A stretch of 64,000 nt of DNA from Ruminococcus_G sp050944435 (GTDB lineage: Bacteria; Bacillota; Clostridia; Lachnospirales; Lachnospiraceae), in assembly GCA_050944435.1 (NCBI GenBank), contig JBMNRB010000001.1:1-64000 (forward strand). The letters are read 5' to 3'. Position numbers and translations under genes: made by a program. The notes below the pieces were generated by a model. The model had not been told where the DNA came from, ran no database searches, and worked only from the letters and a program-made list of their open reading frames with translations. Below, piece after piece: positions 17,113-25,686 of this stretch (positions are counted from its first letter, which is position 1; each line of letters starts with the position of its first letter).

Positions 17113-18255
17113 ATGAAATTAAAGTTTGGTATGATAGGCGGCGGCAACGGCGCATTCATTGGTGATGTTCATCGGCATGGAGCGGTGATGGACGATCTGG
17201 CGCAGCTGGTATCCGGCTGCTTTTCACGGAACATGGAAAAAAATCGGGAAACAGCAGAAAAATGGGGGATAACCGATCCGGATCGGGTGTATGCCAGTTA
17301 TCAGGAAATGGCGGAGAAAGAAAGCGCCAGGGAAGACGGTATTGACTTTGTCAGTATCGCCACCCCCAATGATACCCATTACCCCATTGCGAAATGTTTT
17401 CTTGAACACGGTATCCATGTAATGTGTGATAAACCTCTGGCTTTGCATGCAGATGAGGGAGAAGAGCTGGCCGCCCTTGCCAGAGAAAAAGATCTTCTTT
17501 TCGGCATGACCTATACTTATACAGGATATGCTATGGTGAAGCAGGCAAGGCAGATGATTGAAGCAGGGGAGATTGGCAATATTCTGACAGTGGTGGCGGA
17601 ATATCCTCAGGAGTGGCTTCTTGTGCAGATGGTCAGCGATCGATCGGATCAGGCCACCTGGCGCATGGATCCGGAAAGGAGCGGACCATCCGGATGCTGT
17701 GCGGATATCGGCACTCATGTGGAATGTCTGATTAAAAAGATGACCGGTCTTTCTGTTGAAAAAGTGCTGGCGAATTTTGAAAAACTGCCGAAGGATCAGA
17801 AGCTTCCCCTGGAAAATAACGTACAGATATTGGTGAAGTTTGGCGGCGGTATTTCCGGCATGATCTGGACATCCCAGGTGGCTATTGGTCATGAAACGGA
17901 TCTTTTGATTCGTATTTTCGGCGATAAAGGAGCGATAGAGTGGCAGCATAAAGAGCCGGCAGTTCTTCGTGTTACAAAAATCAACGAGCCGCCCAGGATT
18001 TACACGCCGACAAGAGATTACGATACCCAGGAATGCCGTGGACTGTCCCGCCTGCCCTCCGGTCACCCGGAAGGCTTCTTTGAAGCTTTCGGAAATATTT
18101 ACCGGGGTTTTTGTGCCGCGCTGATGAAAGAGAAGTATGGCGTGGATTGCGGCGAATACGATTATCCCACGGTAGAAGACGGAGTGCATGGTTTGCGGTT
18201 TATCGACGCCTGCATTGAAAGTAATGCAAAGGGAAATATCTGGGTAGATGTTTAA
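17113..18255 (+). CDS. Gfo/Idh/MocA oxidoreductase (YcjS-like)
   Basis: A 380-residue tandem paralogue of the preceding gene. It has an intact loop IGGGNGAFIG (8-17), CDKP (Lys107) and the ADIGTH segment with Asp198 and His202. The second domain is of the usual length. Conserved blocks DGIDFVSIATPNDTHYPIAKCFLEHGIH and RLPSGHPEGFFEAFGNIYRGF are shared with the neighbour. Known members with this long N-terminal GxxHR-D pattern oxidise C3 of hexosides using NAD or a bound nicotinamide that is recycled. Substrate is unproven. The RBS is AAAGGA. Confidence 0.86.
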   Translation: MKLKFGMIGGGNGAFIGDVHRHGAVMDDLAQLVSGCFSRNMEKNRETAEKWGITDPDRVYASYQEMAEKESAREDGIDFVSIATPNDTHYPIAKCFLEHGIHVMCDKPLALHADEGEELAALAREKDLLFGMTYTYTGYAMVKQARQMIEAGEIGNILTVVAEYPQEWLLVQMVSDRSDQATWRMDPERSGPSGCCADIGTHVECLIKKMTGLSVEKVLANFEKLPKDQKLPLENNVQILVKFGGGISGMIWTSQVAIGHETDLLIRIFGDKGAIEWQHKEPAVLRVTKINEPPRIYTPTRDYDTQECRGLSRLPSGHPEGFFEAFGNIYRGFCAALMKEKYGVDCGEYDYPTVEDGVHGLRFIDACIESNAKGNIWVDV

Positions 18256-18265
18256 AGACAGCCCA

Positions 18266-18274
18266 TGTTATAAT
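18266..18274 (+). promoter_or_regulatory. Internal extended -10 promoter candidate
   Basis: TGTTATAAT is a perfect extended -10 (TGnTATAAT) in the 73-nt gap before the last dehydrogenase. No good -35 lies 17 bp upstream, which extended -10 promoters tolerate. It could give the final gene separate expression. Confidence 0.4.
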
Positions 18275-18289
18275 AGGAAGGAATTATTA

Positions 18290-18310
18290 ATGAACCTTCA
18301 GATGGAGTAA
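18290..18310 (+). CDS. Possible 6-codon leader peptide
   Basis: ATG AAC CTT CAG ATG GAG TAA, preceded by GGAAGG 8 nt upstream, ends 18 nt before the start codon of the zinc dehydrogenase. It may be a translated leader, a remnant of a lost gene, or chance. It is listed because it has a good ribosome binding site and sits behind an extended -10. Confidence 0.25.
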   Translation: MNLQME

Positions 18311-18328
18311 GAAATAAGGAGGCGTATG

Positions 18329-19360
18329 ATGAAGAAAACGATGCGCGCTGCGGTTTTTGAAGGAGAAGGCGTTCTGACCGTGAAAGACGTACCTTATCCT
18401 GTCATAAAAAACCCGCATCAACTGGTCATAAAGGTAGAAGCTGCCAGTATCTGCGGAAGCGATTTGCATGGTCTGGCTGTTCCTCCCGGTCAGTATATGA
18501 AGCCGGGGATTATTTACGGTCATGAATTTTGCGGGACCATTGTGGAAATGGGAGAAAAAGTGGAGGGATTTGCCCTGGGGGAGATGGCAGCGGTGAATCC
18601 TAGGGTACGGTGCGGAAAGTGTTATGAGTGTACGCATAACAAAGGGGATTTGTGTTCCAATTCCAGTCATTATGGTCAGCTGGCAGACGGCGGTTTTTCA
18701 GAGTATGCGCTGGTAGATGAAGGACAGCTTTATCACGTGGATGCTTCTGTTCCGGCGGAAATTGTCGCCCAGACAGAACCAATTGCCTGCATTATGAATG
18801 CCGTGAAAGAAGCCCGGCCGACTCCTGTGGATTATGTACTTTTATATGGCGCAGGTCCCATAGGGCTTTCCTTTATCCGGGTACTGAAGGTATATGGAAT
18901 TCGAAATCTGATTGTTTCTGCAAAAGGAGAGAAACGTGTCCGGGAAGCCTATGCCTGTGGAGCGGACATCGTCGCAGATGTGGAAAAAGAGTCCGTGGAA
19001 GAAGTGATGAAGCGATACTGGCCATATAAAGCTGATCTGATCATCGATGCGGTGGGCCGGGGAAAGGTGCTGGAAGAAGCGGTGCACCTGGTCAATCCCC
19101 AGGGAAGAATTCTTCTCTTCGGTTTGGATCAAAACGCAAAAGCAACGATTCCTCCTTCCATATTTACCCTGGATGAAATAAGTTTAAAGGGAGTTTTGGG
19201 AAAAGATTTTCCAGCGGCGTTGGAGATGATAAAAAACCCCGATCTCCAATTGGAAAAGATTATTACCCATCGTATTTCCCTTGAAGAGATACACCTTGGT
19301 ATGGATCTGATGAAAAAGAAGGAAGCCTGCCGGGTCATTGTATTTCCCCAGGGAGTATGA
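18329..19360 (+). CDS. Zinc-dependent MDR dehydrogenase (second)
   Basis: A 343-residue paralogue of the dehydrogenase at 14873. Zinc ligands fall at the same positions: Cys42, His65-Glu66 and structural Cys95, 98, 101, 109. Other shared blocks are VPPGQY-KPG, LLYGAGPIGL and ITHRISLEEIHLGMDLM. Two adjacent ATGs occur; 18329 has AAGGAGG at 6 nt. It closes the catabolic operon, after which a convergent gene begins 23 nt away without a visible terminator. Having two such enzymes suggests two different hydroxyl oxidations or reductions in the pathway. Confidence 0.87.
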   Translation: MKKTMRAAVFEGEGVLTVKDVPYPVIKNPHQLVIKVEAASICGSDLHGLAVPPGQYMKPGIIYGHEFCGTIVEMGEKVEGFALGEMAAVNPRVRCGKCYECTHNKGDLCSNSSHYGQLADGGFSEYALVDEGQLYHVDASVPAEIVAQTEPIACIMNAVKEARPTPVDYVLLYGAGPIGLSFIRVLKVYGIRNLIVSAKGEKRVREAYACGADIVADVEKESVEEVMKRYWPYKADLIIDAVGRGKVLEEAVHLVNPQGRILLFGLDQNAKATIPPSIFTLDEISLKGVLGKDFPAALEMIKNPDLQLEKIITHRISLEEIHLGMDLMKKKEACRVIVFPQGV

Positions 19361-19383
19361 TTTCGCCATAGCTAATAGGGATT

Positions 19384-19896
19384 TTATGTGTTTCGTTCTT
19401 CGATACCCAGTTTTTTCCGTATATACCGGCCAATGTTTCGTGTGCTGATCTGCAGTGCGAAGGAAAATTCCTGATCGATAATTTCTTCCGCTTTTTTCAG
19501 AATCTGCGCGTCGCTGGAAGAAAGGCCCTTGGCGCTTTGCCTGGATTTTCGATACAGGCAGCTGATCAGCAGCAGAAGTTCCTTTTCATTTCGCCGCAGC
19601 AGAATGTTTTTGAACTGTTCCATGCGCTGCTTCCGATCGGGGATCCACAGAAGATCCTGGTCTTTTATGCTCAAGATAATGGCGTCGATTTCCTCGGAGG
19701 ACAGCACAGGGCGCATGCGCTGAGTCAGATTTTCGTTTTCTGCGGGTACAAAAACGGTGGCGCTTTTCTGATGAACAGGTCTGAGGATATAGTAGTTCTG
19801 TCCCTGAGGAGAAGCGGCAAATTTCAGAAACTGAATATCTTCAATCTTACATATGCCGTGCGTACCATAGTTTACATAATCGTTTTTCTGAAACAT
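19384..19896 (-). CDS. CarD/CdnL-type transcription regulator
   Basis: A 170-residue protein with an N-terminal CarD_CdnL_TRCF domain (FQKNDYVNYGTHGICKIEDIQF; FVPAENENLTQRMRPVLSSEEIDAII), which contacts the RNA polymerase beta subunit. The C-terminal half is helical (KAEEIIDQEFSFALQISTRNIGRYIRKKLGI), as in CarD relatives. ATG 19896 is chosen over an ATG 16 codons upstream because AGGGGGTGA lies just before it. It likely tunes promoter opening globally rather than regulating its neighbours. Confidence 0.8.
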   Translation of the reverse strand: MFQKNDYVNYGTHGICKIEDIQFLKFAASPQGQNYYILRPVHQKSATVFVPAENENLTQRMRPVLSSEEIDAIILSIKDQDLLWIPDRKQRMEQFKNILLRRNEKELLLLISCLYRKSRQSAKGLSSSDAQILKKAEEIIDQEFSFALQISTRNIGRYIRKKLGIEERNT

Positions 19897-20030
19897 GAAA
19901 TCACCCCCTGATATCATTATAGCGAAAGAGAAAATTATTTTCAAAAGACCTTTTGAACAAAAATCAGTGGAGATATTTTTGTGGAAAATGTATAATGTAT
20001 GCGTGTTGCTGAAAGAGAGGAAGATAAACC

Positions 20031-20780
20031 ATGTACAGTATATACGACGATGAAATGTTTTTTAAAGAATATTCGAAAATGCCCCGCAGTGAGGACGGAT
20101 TGAACAGCGCGGGGGAATGGCATCAGTTAAAACCATTGTTTCCGCCCCTTCAGGGGAAGCATGTGCTGGATCTGGGATGCGGATATGGGTGGCACTGTAA
20201 ATTTTCCGAGGAACAGGGCGCAGCCTGTGTATTGGGAATTGATGCCAGCCGGAAAATGATTGAAGAAGCAAAAAGGCGAAATGCGGGAGCAGGCATTACC
20301 TATTGTGTATGTCCCATAGAAGAATATGAATATCCGGAACATACATGGGATTGTGTCATATCGAATCTGGTGCTGCATTATATTGAGAATCTTGATGAGA
20401 TCTTTTGGAAAGTACACAGGACGCTGAAAGAAAACGGAGTTTTTATTTTTAATATTGAGCATCCGGTGTTCACCGCGGGGGTGGGACAGGACTGGATTTA
20501 TGCAAAAGACGGAAGACCTGCTTGCTGGCCGGTGGATAATTATTTCGTCGCAGGGGAGAGAAGCACCCATTTCCTGGGATGTGATGTGAAAAAACAGCAC
20601 CATACGCTGACTCAGATACTGATGGGATTACTGAATAACGGCTTTGTGATTGAAGCAGTGGAGGAGGCGCAGCCGCCAAAAGAAATGCTGGATATTCCGG
20701 GCATGAAAGATGAACTGCGCCGTCCCATGATGCTGCTGGTAAAAGCGAAGGCAAAAGGCGGAGACGGATTCATGCGATGA
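20031..20780 (+). CDS. Class I SAM-dependent methyltransferase
   Basis: A 249-residue soluble methyltransferase. Motif I is VLDLGCGYG (45-53), the acidic post-motif is VLGIDASRKMIEEAK, and WDCVISNLVLHYI is motif IV-like. A substrate-specific C-terminal part follows with HPVFTAG. Close relatives act on small molecules (UbiE/Coq5-like fold); the target is unknown. It is divergent from the CarD-type gene and meets the next gene tail-to-tail with no gap. Confidence 0.85.
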   Translation: MYSIYDDEMFFKEYSKMPRSEDGLNSAGEWHQLKPLFPPLQGKHVLDLGCGYGWHCKFSEEQGAACVLGIDASRKMIEEAKRRNAGAGITYCVCPIEEYEYPEHTWDCVISNLVLHYIENLDEIFWKVHRTLKENGVFIFNIEHPVFTAGVGQDWIYAKDGRPACWPVDNYFVAGERSTHFLGCDVKKQHHTLTQILMGLLNNGFVIEAVEEAQPPKEMLDIPGMKDELRRPMMLLVKAKAKGGDGFMR

Positions 20781-21515
20781 TTACATCCATCCCCCGTCAA
20801 AGGTCAGAACCTGGGCGGTCAGGTAGGGATGATTTACAGCGATATCGTATATAAATTCTGCCGCTTCCCTGGGGCTTGCCATGCGGCCAAGGGCGATTTC
20901 CCCGCAGAGGTCTTCTTTGTCCTGGGCGCTGAGCATACCGTTCATATCGGTATCGATGACGCCGAAATCAACGGCGTTTACGCGGATGCCGCTGGGAGCC
21001 AGCTCCCGGGCCAGAGCTTTGGAAAAAGCGTTTACGCCGCCTTTGGAGGCGGAGTAGGCAGTTTCACAGGCAGCTCCATGACTGCCCCAGACAGAAGAGA
21101 TATTTACAATGGATCCGCTGTGCTTTTTTAGCATCACAGGGATTGCCTTTCTGCAGCAGAGAAACTGGGAAGTCAGATTGGTATGGATCACATGATTCCA
21201 TTCATCCAGCGTCATATCCTGGAGAAGTCCCATATGGGCGACTCCGGCATTGTTAATGAGTAGGTCCAGAGAATCGCTGAAAGCGTTCAGTTCTTCAAAA
21301 AGCTGTTCCACGTAAGATTCGTCTGCTGCGTTCCCCGCGGAAATGATGCAGGAGGCCGAAAATTCTGTCTCCAGTTCTTCTTTCAATTCTTCTAAGCGTG
21401 TTTTATTTTTATGGCAGTTCAGAATCAGCCGGTATCCCTTTTGGGCAAAGAGACGGGCGCAGGCCTGGCCGATGCCTCTGGACGCCCCTGTGATTAATAC
21501 GGTTTCTTTTTTCAA
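20781..21515 (-). CDS. SDR oxidoreductase (FabG-like)
   Basis: A 244-residue classical short-chain dehydrogenase. The NAD(P) loop is TGASRGIG (9-16), NNAG (88-91) is present, and the catalytic triad is Ser141, Tyr154, Lys158 (YSASK). The C-terminal GGW end is typical of FabG-type 3-oxoacyl reductases. There is no acyl carrier or other fatty-acid gene beside it, so a different carbonyl substrate is possible. Its stop codon abuts the methyltransferase stop. Confidence 0.85.
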   Translation of the reverse strand: MKKETVLITGASRGIGQACARLFAQKGYRLILNCHKNKTRLEELKEELETEFSASCIISAGNAADESYVEQLFEELNAFSDSLDLLINNAGVAHMGLLQDMTLDEWNHVIHTNLTSQFLCCRKAIPVMLKKHSGSIVNISSVWGSHGAACETAYSASKGGVNAFSKALARELAPSGIRVNAVDFGVIDTDMNGMLSAQDKEDLCGEIALGRMASPREAAEFIYDIAVNHPYLTAQVLTFDGGWM

Positions 21516-21640
21516 TTCATATCACCTCATCATATAACATATCATAAATTTAGAAAAATTTCCCTCTGTTTTTTGTTGATTGACAGATAAAATGCATGGT
21601 ATTATGGGGACAAAATGTGACGGATGGCGAGGGGAAGTTT

Positions 21641-22513
21641 ATGAGAAAACTGATTATTATACTGGGCGTGGTGGGAACGGCGTTTTCCGCCATCCTTGTT
21701 CGATATTCCGACGCACCTTCTACGGTGCTTGTATTTTACCGTATGCTTTTTTCGGTGCTGCTGCTTTGTCCGGTGACGGCCCTTGCTCATCGAAAGGAAT
21801 TTTCAGGAATCCGGGGCAGGGAAATTCTTATGTGCATGGTCAGCGGCATATTTCTGGGAATGCATTTCTTCTGCTATTTTCAGGGACTGCAGTACACCAG
21901 TATCGCCTCTTGCGTTGTCCTGGTGGACACGGAGGTTTTTTTTGTGGCCTTGGGCGGGTTCTTTTTTCTGGGGGAGAAAGTAAGCAAAAAAGGATGGGCC
22001 GGTATTTTGATCACCTTTGCCGGAAGTGTAATCGTGGCACTGGGAGACGCAGGAGAGGGAAGAATTCTGGGCGATCTCCTGGCTTTGGGAGGAGCCATAT
22101 GTTCAGCTGTTTATACGCTGATCGGAAGATCTTTAAGGAAAACCATGTCTACTACAGTGTACACATGGATTGTCTATTTCTGTGCGGGGGCGGTGGTTCT
22201 GCCGGCGGCGCTGCTGACGGGGAATCAGGTGTTCCCCTGCAGCATGCGCAATCTGGCGGTGGCTTTTGGGCTGGCGGTTCTGTGTACTTTGCTGGGTCAC
22301 AGTGTGTTCAGTTGGGGACTCAAGTATGAAAAGTCTTCCTTCATATCAGTCGTCAAGCTGCTGGAGCCGGTATTCGCCTCCGTCATGGGAATCGTTCTGT
22401 TTTTGGAGATCCCTTCCAGGTCTTCGGTGATCGGTGGGCTGATCATCATCGGGGGTATTGTGGTTTGTATTCTTGGCAGCCATGAAGAGGTTGCCCTGAA
22501 AGTAAAATCGTAG
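21641..22513 (+). CDS. EamA/DMT family transporter
   Basis: A 290-residue membrane protein with about ten hydrophobic helices in two EamA repeats (ILVRYSDAPSTVLVFYRMLFS ... VVLVDTEVFFVALGGFFFLGEKVS; VVKLLEPVFASVMGIVLFLE). These proteins usually export or import metabolites such as amino acids. An in-frame ATG 15 codons upstream lacks a ribosome binding site; GAGGGGA lies before ATG 21641. Confidence 0.85.
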   Translation: MRKLIIILGVVGTAFSAILVRYSDAPSTVLVFYRMLFSVLLLCPVTALAHRKEFSGIRGREILMCMVSGIFLGMHFFCYFQGLQYTSIASCVVLVDTEVFFVALGGFFFLGEKVSKKGWAGILITFAGSVIVALGDAGEGRILGDLLALGGAICSAVYTLIGRSLRKTMSTTVYTWIVYFCAGAVVLPAALLTGNQVFPCSMRNLAVAFGLAVLCTLLGHSVFSWGLKYEKSSFISVVKLLEPVFASVMGIVLFLEIPSRSSVIGGLIIIGGIVVCILGSHEEVALKVKS

Positions 22514-22526
22514 TAAAATGTAACTA

Positions 22527-22545
22527 TTCAGAGCCTGGCTCTGAA
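22527..22545 (+). terminator. Short palindrome, possible weak terminator
   Basis: TTCAGAGCC and GGCTCTGAA flank a single T in the gap between the transporter and the lipid kinase. It can form a hairpin but no T run follows, so it may be an RNA stabiliser, a weak terminator or an operator. Confidence 0.35.
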
Positions 22546-22577
22546 CGGTTCATAAAACGAATGCAGCGGGAGTATTT

Positions 22578-23552
22578 ATGGAAAAAAAATTACTTTTTGT
22601 TTTTAATCCCAAATCAGGAAAAGGTCTGATTAAAACAAAACTGCTGGATATCGTGAACATTTTTGTGCGTCACGGATATCTGGTGACGGTGCATCCCACT
22701 CAATATGCTCAGGATGCCTATCATGTGGTCAAAAAGACGGCGCCTCTTGTGGATCTTATTGTATGCAGCGGAGGAGACGGCACTCTGGCGGAGGTAGTGG
22801 CCGGCATCATTGACAGTAAAGTACAGATTCCCATGGGATATATTCCCTCTGGAAGTACAAACGATTTTGCCAGCAGTCTTTCTATACCGAAAAACATGGA
22901 GAAGGCTGCGCTGGAAATTATGGAAGGGAAACTGTATGGATGTGATATTGGGCATTTTAACAGCAAGACTTTCGTGTATATTGCAGCGTTCGGATTATTT
23001 ACTGATGTTTCCTATCAGACGGATCAGGCGCTGAAAAATGTGCTGGGCCATATGGCTTATATCCTGGAGGGAGTGAAGCGGATTTTCGATATCAAATCCT
23101 ATCATCTGAAGGTGGAGGCCAATGGTAAGAAGAGAGAGGATAATTATATATTTGGCATGGTGACCAATTCCCGCAGTGTGGGCGGATTTAAAAACCTGAC
23201 CGGGAAAAATGTGGAAATGGACGACGGCTTTTTTGAAGTGACGCTGATACGGGAGCCGAAAAACCCTCTGGAACTGAATGAAATTATGGGGGCGCTGCTG
23301 ACGGCGGTGGACGATACGGACCTTATCGATTCTTTTAAATCGGACTGTGTGGTGATAGAGTCGGAAGAACCGATCCCCTGGACTCTGGATGGAGAATTCG
23401 GCGGAGACCACAGTGAAATATGTATTGAAAATAAAAAGCGGGCGCTTCATATATTGCTGAACCCAAAGAAGCATAAGGATATGCCGCTGGATGTGCCTGA
23501 AGAAGCACCGGAGACAGCGGAACCAATGACTTCCCAGGATGAGAAAGGATGA
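22578..23552 (+). CDS. Diacylglycerol/lipid kinase family protein
   Basis: A 324-residue YegS/DgkB-type lipid kinase. It shows FVFNPKSGKG (8-17) and the GGDGT nucleotide motif (65-69), followed by GYIPSGSTNDFASSL and the C-terminal DGEFGGDH. It phosphorylates diacylglycerol or a related lipid at the membrane. An extra hydrophilic tail of about 30 residues ends the protein. Only 6 nt separate it from glnN, suggesting co-transcription. Confidence 0.87.
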   Translation: MEKKLLFVFNPKSGKGLIKTKLLDIVNIFVRHGYLVTVHPTQYAQDAYHVVKKTAPLVDLIVCSGGDGTLAEVVAGIIDSKVQIPMGYIPSGSTNDFASSLSIPKNMEKAALEIMEGKLYGCDIGHFNSKTFVYIAAFGLFTDVSYQTDQALKNVLGHMAYILEGVKRIFDIKSYHLKVEANGKKREDNYIFGMVTNSRSVGGFKNLTGKNVEMDDGFFEVTLIREPKNPLELNEIMGALLTAVDDTDLIDSFKSDCVVIESEEPIPWTLDGEFGGDHSEICIENKKRALHILLNPKKHKDMPLDVPEEAPETAEPMTSQDEKG

Positions 23553-23558
23553 GAAAAA

Positions 23559-25673
23559 ATGGGCGATTTTATTAATGTATCAAAGATTTTTGGAGAAAAT
23601 GTATTCAATGATACGGCTATGCAGGAACGTCTTCCCAAGAAGGTTTATAAGGAACTGAAGCAGGCCATCGAGGAAGGTAAAGCGCTGGATCCGGAGACCG
23701 CCGATGTTATTGCTCACGAGATGAAGGAGTGGGCCATTGAGAAAGGGGCGACTCATTATACCCATTGGTTCCAGCCGCTGACCGGCACCACGGCAGAGAA
23801 ACATGATTCTTTTATCTCTGCCCCGATGAGCAATGGCAAGGTGCTGATGAGTTTTTCAGGCAAAGAACTGATAAAGGGCGAGCCGGATGCTTCGTCATTC
23901 CCTTCGGGAGGTCTTCGTGCTACTTTTGAAGCCAGAGGCTATACGGCCTGGGATTGTACGTCGCCGGCTTTTGTGCGGCAGGACGCGGCAGGCGCCACAC
24001 TTTGTATTCCCACAGCTTTTTGCTCTTATACGGGGGAAGCGCTGGATCAGAAAACGCCTCTCCTTCGTTCCATGGAGGCCATTAACGTACAGGCGCTGCG
24101 TCTCATAAGACTGTTTGGAAATACCACATCAAAACGGGTTACGCCTTCTGTCGGTCCGGAACAGGAGTATTTTCTTGTGGACGCGGAGAAATTCCGCCAG
24201 CGCAAGGATCTGGTGTATACGGGCCGTACTCTTTTTGGAGCGCCTCCGGCAAAAGGCCAGGAACTGGACGATCATTATTTCGGAACCATTCGCCAGAGAA
24301 TCGCCGCTTTTATGAAAGACGTAAACGAGGAGCTCTGGAAGCTGGGGGTAACTTCCAAAACTCAGCATAATGAGGTGGCGCCGGCACAGCATGAACTGGC
24401 CCCCATCTATGCTCCGGCAAATGTGGCGGTAGATCACAATCAGATCATCATGCAGACGCTGAAGAGGATTGCCAGTCAGCACGGGATGAAATGCCTCCTT
24501 CACGAAAAGCCTTTCGAGGGGGTGAATGGATCCGGAAAACACAATAACTGGTCGCTGACGACGGACGACGGCATCAACCTGCTGGATCCGGGGAAAACAC
24601 CCCATGAGAATATTCAGTTCCTGCTGGTGCTGACCTGTATTTTAAAAGCAGTAGATATTCACGCGGATCTCCTCAGGGAATCGGCGTCGGATGTGGGAAA
24701 TGATCACCGGCTGGGAGGCCATGAAGCGCCCCCTGCCGTAATCTCTGTATTTCTGGGAGAACAGTTGGAAGATGTGATGGAACAGTTGATCAGCACAGGG
24801 GAGGCCACCCACAGTATTAAAGGGGGAAAACTGCGCACCGGTGTGAGAACGCTGCCGGATCTGGCCAAGGACGCCACGGACCGGAACAGAACTTCACCCT
24901 TTGCTTTCACTGGAAATAAATTCGAATTTCGTATGGTGGGTTCCAGAGATTCTGTGGCTCCTGCCAATACCGTCATCAATACTATTGTGGCGGAGGCGTT
25001 TAAAGAGGCCTGTGATGAAATTGAAAAATCGGATAACTTTGCCGAGGCGGTTCATGATTTGATTAAAAAGTATGCTTCGGAACATTACCGGATTGTATTT
25101 AATGGAAACGGATATTCTGAAGCATGGATCGAAGAGGCGAAAAGAAGGGGGCTTCCCCATATCCGTTCCATGGTGGAAGCCATTCCTGCACTGGTGACAG
25201 ATAAAGCCATTAAACTTTTCGGTGAATTCGGAGTGTTTACAGAAGCAGAATTAAGATCACGGGCGGAGATTCAGTACGAAGCCTATGCAAAAACCATTAA
25301 TATCGAAGTAAAAGCGATGATTAATATTGCCAGCAAACAAATCATACCTGCCGTGATTCAGTATACGAAATCTTTGGCGGACTCGATTAATTCGGTAAAA
25401 GCAGCCTGCGATGCGGATATCAGCGTACAGGAAGAGCTGCTGAAGGAGACGTCGTCTCTGCTGCGGGAAGCCAAAACGGCGCTGACCAATTTAAGCGAGA
25501 TTGAAAAGGAAGCGATGGTGATGGAAGAAGGAGCGAAGCGGGCTAATTTCTACCATGACAAAGCGGTTCCGGCTATGGCGGCTCTGCGCAAACCCATCGA
25601 TGAACTGGAAATGATTGTAGACAAATCAGTATGGCCTATGCCATCCTACGGAGATTTGATTTTTGAAGTGTGA
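23559..25673 (+). CDS. glnN: Glutamine synthetase type III
   Basis: A 704-residue GSIII, which makes glutamine from glutamate, ammonia and ATP. Recognisable blocks are THYTHWFQPLTGTTAEKHDSF, SFSGKELIKGEPDASSFPSGGLR, the metal-binding PEQEYFL, EVAPAQHELAPIYAPANVAVDHNQ, HEKPFEGVNGSGKHNNWS and NRTSPFAFTGNKFEFRMVGS. Its length matches the GSIII class of Bacteroides and Clostridia, unlike the 440-residue GSI. AAAGGAT precedes the ATG. The downstream MoxR ATPase begins 13 nt later. Confidence 0.95.
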   Translation: MGDFINVSKIFGENVFNDTAMQERLPKKVYKELKQAIEEGKALDPETADVIAHEMKEWAIEKGATHYTHWFQPLTGTTAEKHDSFISAPMSNGKVLMSFSGKELIKGEPDASSFPSGGLRATFEARGYTAWDCTSPAFVRQDAAGATLCIPTAFCSYTGEALDQKTPLLRSMEAINVQALRLIRLFGNTTSKRVTPSVGPEQEYFLVDAEKFRQRKDLVYTGRTLFGAPPAKGQELDDHYFGTIRQRIAAFMKDVNEELWKLGVTSKTQHNEVAPAQHELAPIYAPANVAVDHNQIIMQTLKRIASQHGMKCLLHEKPFEGVNGSGKHNNWSLTTDDGINLLDPGKTPHENIQFLLVLTCILKAVDIHADLLRESASDVGNDHRLGGHEAPPAVISVFLGEQLEDVMEQLISTGEATHSIKGGKLRTGVRTLPDLAKDATDRNRTSPFAFTGNKFEFRMVGSRDSVAPANTVINTIVAEAFKEACDEIEKSDNFAEAVHDLIKKYASEHYRIVFNGNGYSEAWIEEAKRRGLPHIRSMVEAIPALVTDKAIKLFGEFGVFTEAELRSRAEIQYEAYAKTINIEVKAMINIASKQIIPAVIQYTKSLADSINSVKAACDADISVQEELLKETSSLLREAKTALTNLSEIEKEAMVMEEGAKRANFYHDKAVPAMAALRKPIDELEMIVDKSVWPMPSYGDLIFEV

Positions 25674-25686
25674 CGAGAGGTAAAAA

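Noticed and set aside
21580..22329. Plus-strand open frame overlapping the EamA transporter
   Set aside because: Gly/Cys/Arg-rich shadow of the transporter in another frame; the EamA frame has clear helices and a ribosome binding site.
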